NCBI RefSeq assembly: GCF_011043545.1
Contig: NZ_JAAKGP010000014.1
Location: 23,869 to 87,868 of the forward strand
Source of the DNA: Rhodobacter sp. SGA-6-6
GTDB taxonomy: Bacteria > Pseudomonadota > Alphaproteobacteria > Rhodobacterales > Rhodobacteraceae
Reading direction: 5' to 3'
DNA: 64,000 nucleotides
Part shown: positions 39,625 through 46,718 of the stretch, piece by piece
How positions within the stretch are numbered: position 1 is the first letter of the stretch
Layout: the number at the start of each line of letters is the position of its first letter
Translations under genes and position numbers: made by a program
The notes under the pieces: model-generated
What the model saw: the letters and a program-made list of their open reading frames with translations, nothing else
What the model was told of the DNA's origin: nothing
Database searches by the model: none

Positions 39625-40558
39625 CGCGCACCCTCGGGTCCAGCCGGGCGATGATCAGATCGGCGGCGGTGACGACGAACAGGTAGAAGGCGGTCATGAA
39701 CAAAGTGGTTCCCATCACTACCGGATAGTTCCGCTTCGCCACCGCCGAGGTGATCAGCGTGCCGATCCCCGGCCGCGAGAACACGGTTTCCACGAAGACC
39801 GCCGAGGACAGGATCGCGCCGAAGCCGACGGCCAGGATCGCCACCGTCGGGATGATCGCCAGCCGCAGCGCATAGCGGGTGACGATCCGCGCCTCGCTGA
39901 GGCCGAAGGCGCGGGCGGTGCGGATGTGGTTCGCCCCCATCACCTCCAGCATCGAGGCGCGGACGAGCCGGGCCAGATAGCCGACCCAGGTGATGCCGAT
40001 GGCGAAGGCGGGCAGGATCACCGCGCGGGCCTGCGACCCCCAGTCGCCCGGCGTGCCCGCCCCCACCGCGGGCAACCAGTTCAGCCAGACGGCGAAGACC
40101 AGCAGGGAATAAAGCGCGATTACGAAGCTGGGCACCGCGATCATCGACACCGACAGGATGCCGAGCGCGGTATCGACCAGCGTGCCGCGCCAGACCACCG
40201 CAAGGCAGCCGAGCGCCACGCCCAGGACCAGCGCCCAGCCGAGCGCGACCACGCCGAGGATCAGGGTGTTGGGGAAGACCTCCAGAATCTGGTCCAGCAC
40301 CGGCTTCTTCGACCAGACGTCATAGCCCAGGTTCCCTTGCAGGGCGTTGGCGAAGAAGTTCCAGACCTGCACCTGCACCGGCTGGTCCAGCCCCATGCGG
40401 GCGATCAGTTCCGCCTTCAGCGCCGGGGTGGCGCGGGGGCCGAGGGCCAGAGAGGCCGGATCGCCGGGAACCAGGAAGACCATCGCATACATCGCCAGCA
40501 TGACGGTGAACAGGATCACCACCGCAAGGCCGATGCGCTTGACGGCATAGGTCAGCAC
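39608..40558 (-). CDS. Dpp/Opp-type ABC transporter permease (DppB-like)
   Basis: 316-aa inner-membrane permease with six helices. LVPGDPASLALGPRATPA, the LGLDQPVQVQ-like MGLDQPVQVQ segment and the EAA loop with RTARAFGLSEARIVTRYAL are typical of DppB. It follows the CocE-type gene by 30 bp and opens the transporter part of the unit. Confidence 0.92.
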   Translation of the reverse strand: MLTYAVKRIGLAVVILFTVMLAMYAMVFLVPGDPASLALGPRATPALKAELIARMGLDQPVQVQVWNFFANALQGNLGYDVWSKKPVLDQILEVFPNTLILGVVALGWALVLGVALGCLAVVWRGTLVDTALGILSVSMIAVPSFVIALYSLLVFAVWLNWLPAVGAGTPGDWGSQARAVILPAFAIGITWVGYLARLVRASMLEVMGANHIRTARAFGLSEARIVTRYALRLAIIPTVAILAVGFGAILSSAVFVETVFSRPGIGTLITSAVAKRNYPVVMGTTLFMTAFYLFVVTAADLIIARLDPRVRDVFRG

Positions 40559-40588
40559 CTTGGTCGGGCCTCCTCGCGGAGGCAGGGG

Positions 40589-42592
40589 TCAGATGTGGTC
40601 ACGCGCTATCCTCTCGTCCCAGCTGCGGGTGAAGATGACCTTGCCGTTCTCCTTCGCGGTCAGCGTCATCTCCACCCGGAAATGCGTGGCGTCGCAGGTC
40701 AGGCGGCCTTCGGAGAAATGTTCGCAGGTGGCATCCTGCCGCTCGATCTCCACCCGGAAGCGGGTGATGGTGGCGGCCGAGAGCGGGTCGCCATCGGTGA
40801 TCTCGTAGCGGGCCAGCCCCTCGGCGCGGTGGATGTGGCCGATGTCGGGCATCTCGGTCACGCCGGTCCAGCGCGGGAAATCGACGGTCATCTTGCCGGA
40901 CAGCAGGTCCCGCGTCACCCGGCGCAGCGCGGCGCCTTCGACCGGATGATGCGCCTGCGGCGTCTGCGCAGCGGCTTCCGGCGGGTCGAAGGGGCGCAGC
41001 GCCTCGTCCTCCGGCTGTGGCGGGCGGACGGGAAGGGTCAGGTCGCCGGCCTCCAGTGTCAGCGTCGCCAGTTCCGGCGAGGGCCAGGCGATCGGCCAGT
41101 AGGTGTTCGACAGCGACAGTGCGATCCGGTGGCCGGCGGGGAAGGCGTAAGCGGTGTCCTCCATCTCCACCACGGCCTCGGTCGTTTCGCCCGGCACCAG
41201 CGGCTCGGGGTGTTCGTGGCCTTTGCGGTGGGTCAGGTTCAGGAGCCCGATGCCGACCCGGGTCGAGGCCCCGTCCGGCGCCACGTCGTTCAGCCGGGCC
41301 GAGACCAGCGCCAGCGGCTTGTCCGAGGAGAACCGCAGCGCCACCCGCACGGCGCCGAGGATCTCCAGCCGCTCCGGCAGCGGGTCGGTCAGGAAGACCA
41401 GCGAGCCGCCGTCGTCCACACGCTGGTCGGTCGCCCAGTCGGCATCCTCGCCATAGCGCCCGACCTCGCCCGCGGTCAGCCCGACCCAGAGCGGCGCGTT
41501 CAGCCGCAGGTCCAGCGGCGCGGGGGCCTCCCCCAGCCGGCCGGGGGAGAGATGCAGGCGGCGCTCCCGAATCCGCGGCGAGGGCCAGGACGGTTCCCCC
41601 ACCCAGCGGCCGGGGCGGTCGAGGTAGCAGGTCTTCGGCGGCACCGGCTCCTGCATCCAGACCCGATACATCGGCTCGTCCATGATCCCGGTGTCGCGGC
41701 CCTTCATCCAGTGGTCGCACCAGCGCAGCACCTCCTGCAGCCAGCCGATGGCCGGGCCGACCGCCACGTCATGCGGGTAGGAATGCGCCCAGGGGCCGAC
41801 AAGGCCGAGCCGGGGGCCGGACAACCCTTCCAGCAGCCGCGGCACCGCCTCGGAATAATTGTCGGCCCAGCCGGAGACGGCATAGACCGGGATGGTGATC
41901 CGGCTGAAATCCTCGCAGACCGAGCCCTGCTTCCAGTAATCGTCGCGGCGCTGGTGGCGCAGCCAGGTCAGGATCCAGGGGGTATTGGCCTCCAGCCGCT
42001 GCATCCACATCTCGCGCCAGCCCGGTCCGACGATGGCGGGGTCGGGCGGCAGGTCGTTGTGGGCGAACATGGTCGAGGACCAGTCGAAATTGTCCTTCGA
42101 CAGGCAACCTCCGACCCAGTGGATGTCGGTCGCATAGCGGTCGTCGGTGGAGCCGACGGTGATGATCGTCTTCAGGGCGGGCGGTTGCAGGGCGGCGATC
42201 TGCAACCCGTTGAAGCCGCCCCAGCTGATGCCGATCATCGCCACTTGGCCGTCGCACCAGTCCTGTCCCGCGATCCAGGCGATCACGTCGCAGCCGTCCT
42301 GCTGCTCCTGTGGGGTGTATTCGTCGGTGATGATGCCGTCGCTTTCGCCGGTGCCGCGGATGTCGACCCGGATGCAGGCATAGCCGTGGCCGGCGAGGTA
42401 TTCGTGCAACCCGTTGTCGCGGGTGCGGGTGCCGTCGTGCTTCCTGTAGGGCAAGTATTCCAGGATCGCCGGGACCGGGCCCGCGCCCTCCGGCAGCCAC
42501 AGCTTCGCCGCCAGCTGCGTCCCGTCCGGCAGGGTCAGGAACAGGTTCTCGGTGATGGTCACCCGATGCGGGAACTGGCTGCGGATCGTCAT
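40589..42592 (-). CDS. CocE/NonD-family hydrolase (X-Pro dipeptidyl-peptidase / acyl-esterase type)
   Basis: 667-aa alpha/beta hydrolase. The nucleophile elbow GISWGG holds S123. A C-terminal jelly-roll domain (about 440-660) with FPAGHRIALSLSNTYWP is typical. This family cleaves acyl esters or amides such as cocaine or glutaryl-antibiotic side chains. First gene of the unit with the ABC importer, so it probably releases the imported substrate's core. No signal peptide is seen, so it acts in the cytoplasm. An operator at 42604-42627 lies just before its start. Confidence 0.9.
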   Translation of the reverse strand: MTIRSQFPHRVTITENLFLTLPDGTQLAAKLWLPEGAGPVPAILEYLPYRKHDGTRTRDNGLHEYLAGHGYACIRVDIRGTGESDGIITDEYTPQEQQDGCDVIAWIAGQDWCDGQVAMIGISWGGFNGLQIAALQPPALKTIITVGSTDDRYATDIHWVGGCLSKDNFDWSSTMFAHNDLPPDPAIVGPGWREMWMQRLEANTPWILTWLRHQRRDDYWKQGSVCEDFSRITIPVYAVSGWADNYSEAVPRLLEGLSGPRLGLVGPWAHSYPHDVAVGPAIGWLQEVLRWCDHWMKGRDTGIMDEPMYRVWMQEPVPPKTCYLDRPGRWVGEPSWPSPRIRERRLHLSPGRLGEAPAPLDLRLNAPLWVGLTAGEVGRYGEDADWATDQRVDDGGSLVFLTDPLPERLEILGAVRVALRFSSDKPLALVSARLNDVAPDGASTRVGIGLLNLTHRKGHEHPEPLVPGETTEAVVEMEDTAYAFPAGHRIALSLSNTYWPIAWPSPELATLTLEAGDLTLPVRPPQPEDEALRPFDPPEAAAQTPQAHHPVEGAALRRVTRDLLSGKMTVDFPRWTGVTEMPDIGHIHRAEGLARYEITDGDPLSAATITRFRVEIERQDATCEHFSEGRLTCDATHFRVEMTLTAKENGKVIFTRSWDERIARDHI

Positions 42593-42603
42593 GCTGGCTC
42601 CTT

Positions 42604-42627
42604 CTTGTTGAACGACAATGCAACAAG
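42604..42627 (-). promoter_or_regulatory. Operator at the CocE promoter
   Basis: Inverted repeat CTTGTTG-N10-CAACAAG. The left half continues as TGTTGAACG, which also occurs, inverted, at 42693-42701. It is 11 bp before the CocE start codon. TetR-type operators have such arms; the BetI-like protein of the same unit is the likely ligand. Confidence 0.6.
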
Positions 42628-42679
42628 GATCGGAGTCGGGCAAATGTTTTTTCCGGATTGACCGGCGGCCTTCCTCATT

Positions 42680-42702
42680 CTTATGATACGACCGTTCAAC
42701 AG
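42680..42702 (+). promoter_or_regulatory. Operator at the flavoenzyme promoter
   Basis: CTTATG ... CGTTCAACAG. Read in reverse it shares TGTTGAACG and the terminal AAG with the operator at 42604. It lies 11 bp before the start codon of the flavoenzyme, mirror-image to the CocE site. Confidence 0.6.
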
Positions 42703-42713
42703 TGGAGGGCAGC

Positions 42714-44780
42714 ATGTCCCGCAACCCCCGTTACGACGTGCTGTTCCAGCCGGTCCGCATCGGGCCGAAGACCGCGAAGAACCGATTCTTCCAGGTGCCC
42801 CATGCCAGCGGCATGACCAATGCGGCGCCGCATGTCCGCGCCGCCTTCCGGGCGATGAAAGCCGAAGGCGGCTGGGGCGTGGTCTCCACCGGGGCCTGCT
42901 CGATCCACCCCACCTCCGACGACAGCCCCTTTCCCTTCGCCTCGCTCTGGGACGAGGCCGACGTGCGGTCCCATGCGGTGATGACCGAGGCGGTCCATGC
43001 CCATGGCGCGCTGGCGGCGGTGGAGCTGTGGCACGGCGGCGCGGCGGCGGTGAACCGGACCACCCGCCATGCGCCGCTGTCGCCCTCGGGCGTGCCCTGG
43101 ATGGCGACGCATGTCGGCTTCATGTCCTCGGCCCGGCCGAAGGCGATGGATGCCGCCGACATCCGCGACTTCATCCGCTGGCACGCCGAGGCGGCGGTGC
43201 GGGCGGAGCGGGCGGGCTTCGACATCCTCTATGTCTATGCCGGGATGGGCTATCTGCCCTACCAGTTCCTGCTGTCCGACTACAACCGCCGGACGGATGC
43301 CTACGGCGGGTCGGTCCGCAACCGGGTGCGGCTGGTCGAGGAACTGATCGACGCCACCCGCGAGGCGACCCGCGGCCGCTGCGCCGTGGCGCTGCGGCTG
43401 TCGATGCAGGAGCTGCGGGCGCGGCCCTCGGAGGTAGCGGAAAGCGAGGGGCACGAGGTCATCCAGTTTCTCAAGGACGCCCCAGATCTGTTTGATATCA
43501 AGATGGATTATTCTGCCACCGATTGCGCCGCCAGCCGCTACACGCCGGAAGGCAGCCACGAGCCGGTGGTGGAGTTCGTCAAGCGGCTCACCGACCGGCC
43601 GGTGGTGGGCGTGGGCCGCTTCACCTCGCCCGACACGATGGTCGCGATGGTGAAGCGGGGGGTGCTGGATTTCATCGGCGGCGCGCGGCCGTCCATCGCC
43701 GACCCGTTCCTGCCCGCCAAGATCGACGCCGGGCGCGAGGACGAGATCCGCGAATGCATCGGCTGCAACATCTGCATCTCCTCCTGGCACGACGGCGTCT
43801 GGGTCCGCTGCACCCAGAATCCCACCGCCGGAGAGGAATGGCGGCGCGGCTGGCACCCCGAGGTCGTCACCCGCGACGCGGAAGGCGAGGTGCTGGTCGT
43901 CGGCGGCGGCCCGGCGGGGCTGGAAGCGGCGCTGACGCTCGGCCGCCGCGGCTACCGCGTCGCCTTGGCCGAGGCCGCGCGCGACTTCGGCGGACGGCTG
44001 CGCTTCGAGAGCCGGTTGCCCGGCCTGTCGCAATGGCATCGGGTGGTGGACTACCGGCTGGGGCAGCTGCGGCGGATGGAAAACGTCTCGCTCTACCCCG
44101 AAAGCCGGTTGACTGCGGCCGACGTGGCCGAATTCGGCGCCGGTCATGTGGTGGTGGCGACCGGGGCGACCTGGCAGCCGGTGCTGTGCAACCCGAACGA
44201 ATTGCCGGGCGCGCGGCTGGAGGCGCCGCGGGTCTACACCCCGGACGACCTGGCCGCGGGGGCGGAGATCGAGGGGCCGGTGGCGGTCTTCGACTACGAC
44301 AACTACTACATGGGCTCGGCCGTGGCCGAGGCGCTGGCGGGGCAGGGCAAGGCGGTCACCTATATCACCACGGCGGGTGCTGCGGCGGCCTGGGGCTTCA
44401 TGACCAACGAGCAGCCGCTGGTCCATGCCTCCTTCGCGGCCAAGGGCATCGCCTGCCGCACGCTGGAGGTGGTGACCGGCTTCGACGGCGAGACGCTGCG
44501 GCTGGCGCAGATCTTCAGCGGCGAGGCGCGGGAGATCCCGGCCCGGTCGCTGGTGATCGTCGGGCTGCGGCAGGGGGGATCGGCGCTTTACGAGGCGCTG
44601 GTCGGCAAAGGGGGCCCGCAGCGGGTGCATCTGACCGGCGACGCCAATGCGCCCGGGGCGATCGCCCATGCGGTCTATCAGGGCCACAAGACGGCGCGGG
44701 AACTGGGGCTCGCGCGCGTCTCGGTCGGCCGCGATGCCCCCTTCGCCCCCCGCGATTTCCTGCCGGAGGCGGCGGAATGA
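42714..44780 (+). CDS. Trimethylamine-dehydrogenase-like FMN/[4Fe-4S]/FAD-domain flavoenzyme
   Basis: 688-aa Old Yellow Enzyme-type barrel (1-355), [4Fe-4S] site C-x2-C-x2-C-x11-C in CIGCNIC...RCTQNP, and two nucleotide-binding domains with VVGGGPAGLEAA. The architecture matches trimethylamine/dimethylamine dehydrogenase and stachydrine- or histamine-dehydrogenase relatives. In trimethylamine dehydrogenase a Cys binds FMN covalently in NRFYQVPHC; here NRFFQVPHA has Ala31, so FMN is probably non-covalent. GGAGG lies 7 bp before the ATG; an earlier GTG at 42702 is rejected. Divergent from CocE and followed by the MttB-like gene. Confidence 0.88.
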   Translation: MSRNPRYDVLFQPVRIGPKTAKNRFFQVPHASGMTNAAPHVRAAFRAMKAEGGWGVVSTGACSIHPTSDDSPFPFASLWDEADVRSHAVMTEAVHAHGALAAVELWHGGAAAVNRTTRHAPLSPSGVPWMATHVGFMSSARPKAMDAADIRDFIRWHAEAAVRAERAGFDILYVYAGMGYLPYQFLLSDYNRRTDAYGGSVRNRVRLVEELIDATREATRGRCAVALRLSMQELRARPSEVAESEGHEVIQFLKDAPDLFDIKMDYSATDCAASRYTPEGSHEPVVEFVKRLTDRPVVGVGRFTSPDTMVAMVKRGVLDFIGGARPSIADPFLPAKIDAGREDEIRECIGCNICISSWHDGVWVRCTQNPTAGEEWRRGWHPEVVTRDAEGEVLVVGGGPAGLEAALTLGRRGYRVALAEAARDFGGRLRFESRLPGLSQWHRVVDYRLGQLRRMENVSLYPESRLTAADVAEFGAGHVVVATGATWQPVLCNPNELPGARLEAPRVYTPDDLAAGAEIEGPVAVFDYDNYYMGSAVAEALAGQGKAVTYITTAGAAAAWGFMTNEQPLVHASFAAKGIACRTLEVVTGFDGETLRLAQIFSGEAREIPARSLVIVGLRQGGSALYEALVGKGGPQRVHLTGDANAPGAIAHAVYQGHKTARELGLARVSVGRDAPFAPRDFLPEAAE

Positions 44781-44797
44781 GAGGGGTGCGCGACTTG

Positions 44798-44842
44798 CAA
44801 AATTCTTGGAAGAATTTTGACAAGATTTTTCCAAAAATCTTG
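44798..44842. repeat. Two tandem GG/CC-centred palindromes
   Basis: CAAAATTCTT-GG-AAGAATTTTG followed by CAAGATTTTT-CC-AAAAATCTTG. The first matches 19231-19252 with one paired base change in each arm. It lies in the 91-bp gap between the flavoenzyme and MttB-like genes. Confidence 0.7.
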
Positions 44843-44871
44843 TCCCTCCCGGCTGCGGGCGGAACGGGCCG

Positions 44872-46383
44872 ATGAGCCGCCGTCCCCGTCCCGGCCGGAC
44901 CGCCGGCGAACTGCGTCAGGTGCCCTTCGGGCAGGTGGAGCGGCGCTATGCCCCGGTGGAGGTGATCTCGGCCGACCAGGTGGAGGCGATCCACCTCGCG
45001 GCGCTGAAGCTCTTGGCCACCACCGGGATGCGGGTGCTGGAGCCCGCCGCCCGCGCCGCCTATCGCGCCGCGGGTGCCGGGGTCGCGGAGGAGAAGGTCA
45101 CCTTCCCCGAGGGCATGATCGCGGCCTGCCTGCGCAGCGTTCCCGCCACCTTCACCCTGCGCGCCCGCGACCCGGCGAAGTCGCTGCGGCTCGGCGGCGG
45201 GCACCATGTCTTCGCCTCGGTCGGCGGGCCGGCCTATGCGATGGACAACGACCGCGGCCGCCGCGACGGCACCTTCGCCGAGATGTGCGATTTCCTGCGG
45301 CTGGTGCAGCAGATCAACGTCCTGCACCAGGAAGGCGGCGGCCCGTTCGAGCCGATGGACCTGCCGGCCCATACGAGACATCTGGACATCTACCTCGCCC
45401 AGATCACCCTTCTGGACAAGAACTGGCAGACCCAGACCCTCGGCCGCCTGCGCACCATGGACGGGATCGAGATGGGGGCGATGGCCCTTGGCCTGACGCC
45501 GGACACGATGCGCGACACGCCCGCGCTTCTGGGCATCATCAACACCAACTCGCCGCTGCAGCTGGACGTGCCGATGGCCGAGGGGCTGATGACGATGGCC
45601 GCGCACGGGCAAGTCAACGTCATCACCCCCTTCACGCTGGCCGGGGCGATGAGCCCGGTGACGCTGGCGGGCGCGCTGGTGCAGCAGCACGCCGAAGCGA
45701 TGGCGGGGATCGCGCTGACCCAGATCGTGCGGCCCGGCGTGCCGGTGATGTATGGCGGCTTCACCTCGAACGTCGACATGCGCTCGGGCGCGCCCGCTTT
45801 CGGCACGCCGGAATACACCAAGGCGGCGCAGGCCAGCGGCCAGCTGGCGCGGCGGATCGGGGTGCCGTTCCGGTCCTCCAACGTCTGTGCGGCGAACGAG
45901 GTGGATGCGCAGGCGGCCTATGAATCGCAGATGGCGCTCTGGGGCGCGCTGATGGGCGGGGCGCATCTGGTGGAACATGCGGCGGGCTGGCTGCACGGCG
46001 GGCTGACCGCCAGCTTCGAGAAGCTGGTGCTGGACGCCGAGATGCTGCAGATGATGGAGGAATATTTCCGCCCCATCGAGGTCTCGCCCGCGGCGCTGGC
46101 GCTGGAGGCCATCGCCGAGGTCGGGCCCGGCGGCCATTTCTTCGGCGCGGCGCATACGATGGAGCGTTACGAGACCGCCTTCTACAGCCCGATCCTGTCG
46201 AACTGGGACAACCACCCGCAATGGCTGGAACGCGGCGGGGTGCAGGCGCGGGAGCGGGCCAATGCGCTGTGGAAGCAGATGCTGGCCGAGTATGAGCAGC
46301 CGCCCTTGGACCCGGGCATCGCCGAGGCGCTGGAGGCCTTCGTCGCCCGCCGCAAGCGGGAGGGCGGGGCGCCGATGAACTGA
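44872..46383 (+). CDS. MttB-family methyltransferase, non-pyrrolysine type
   Basis: 503-aa protein of the trimethylamine methyltransferase family (COG5598). The barrel blocks GGPAYAMDNDRGRRDGT, PLQLDVPMAEGL and VAGALVQQHAEAMAGI-like TLAGALVQQHAEAMAG fit. True MttB reads an in-frame UAG as pyrrolysine; this frame has none and ends in TGA. Non-Pyl relatives demethylate quaternary amines such as glycine betaine onto a corrinoid protein. No corrinoid gene is adjacent, but one occurs at 16295. It follows the flavoenzyme, so methyl removal and oxidation of the same compound are plausible. Confidence 0.87.
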   Translation: MSRRPRPGRTAGELRQVPFGQVERRYAPVEVISADQVEAIHLAALKLLATTGMRVLEPAARAAYRAAGAGVAEEKVTFPEGMIAACLRSVPATFTLRARDPAKSLRLGGGHHVFASVGGPAYAMDNDRGRRDGTFAEMCDFLRLVQQINVLHQEGGGPFEPMDLPAHTRHLDIYLAQITLLDKNWQTQTLGRLRTMDGIEMGAMALGLTPDTMRDTPALLGIINTNSPLQLDVPMAEGLMTMAAHGQVNVITPFTLAGAMSPVTLAGALVQQHAEAMAGIALTQIVRPGVPVMYGGFTSNVDMRSGAPAFGTPEYTKAAQASGQLARRIGVPFRSSNVCAANEVDAQAAYESQMALWGALMGGAHLVEHAAGWLHGGLTASFEKLVLDAEMLQMMEEYFRPIEVSPAALALEAIAEVGPGGHFFGAAHTMERYETAFYSPILSNWDNHPQWLERGGVQARERANALWKQMLAEYEQPPLDPGIAEALEAFVARRKREGGAPMN

Positions 46384-46400
46384 GGGGCTTGCCCGGCGTC

Positions 46401-46612
46401 CTTGGCGAAGGCCATCGCCTTCGCCACAGAGCTACATCTCAACCGGACCGGCCGGGCCCTCAAGGCCCGGCCAGCGCCCGCCCCGCCCCCGGCGGGCGCT
46501 TCTCGCCCGTCGGGTCGGGCGCTGGCCTCCCGGGTTATGTGCTGCCACCGTCTCCGGGTGCAATCGTCCCGCACGGGCGGGGGCGAGACAATGCCTCGCC
46601 TTTTCCCGCCCG
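46401..46612 (+). repeat. Structured dispersed repeat, copy E
   Basis: Full-length copy: hairpin 1 GGCGAAGGC-CATC-GCCTTCGCC; hairpin 2 GGCCGGGCC-CTCAA-GGCCCGGCC; hairpin 3 with outer GGCCAGCGCCCG/CGGGCGCTGGCC and inner CGGCGGGCG-CTTCT-CGCCCGTCG (one mismatch). Hairpin 4 has decayed to GCGAGACAATGCCTCGC, followed by CTTTTCCCGCCCG. It starts 17 bp after the MttB-like stop. Confidence 0.88.
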
Positions 46613-46628
46613 CAGCAGACGGGGGCAA

Positions 46629-46670
46629 AATTTGATCAAATTCCTTGAACCCCCCGGCTTTTGATCATAT
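46629..46670 (+). promoter_or_regulatory. Double operator before class III aminotransferase
   Basis: A perfect 14-bp palindrome AATTTGATCAAATT (46629-46642) and a second TTTTGATCATAT (46659-46670), their centres 29 bp apart, near three helical turns. AATTTGATCA also precedes the GntR gene at 33702. Probable paired operator of a GntR/FadR-type regulator. Confidence 0.6.
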
Positions 46671-46718
46671 CCTGCCGGCAAGACGGCCTTCCATCCCGCC
46701 GATTCTGCGAGGTTTCCC

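Noticed and set aside
39554..42661. A 1,035-codon open frame on the plus strand opposite the permease and CocE genes
   Set aside because: Composition is His/Arg/Gly-rich as expected from the reverse complement of high-GC coding DNA, and the minus-strand genes have clear domains.
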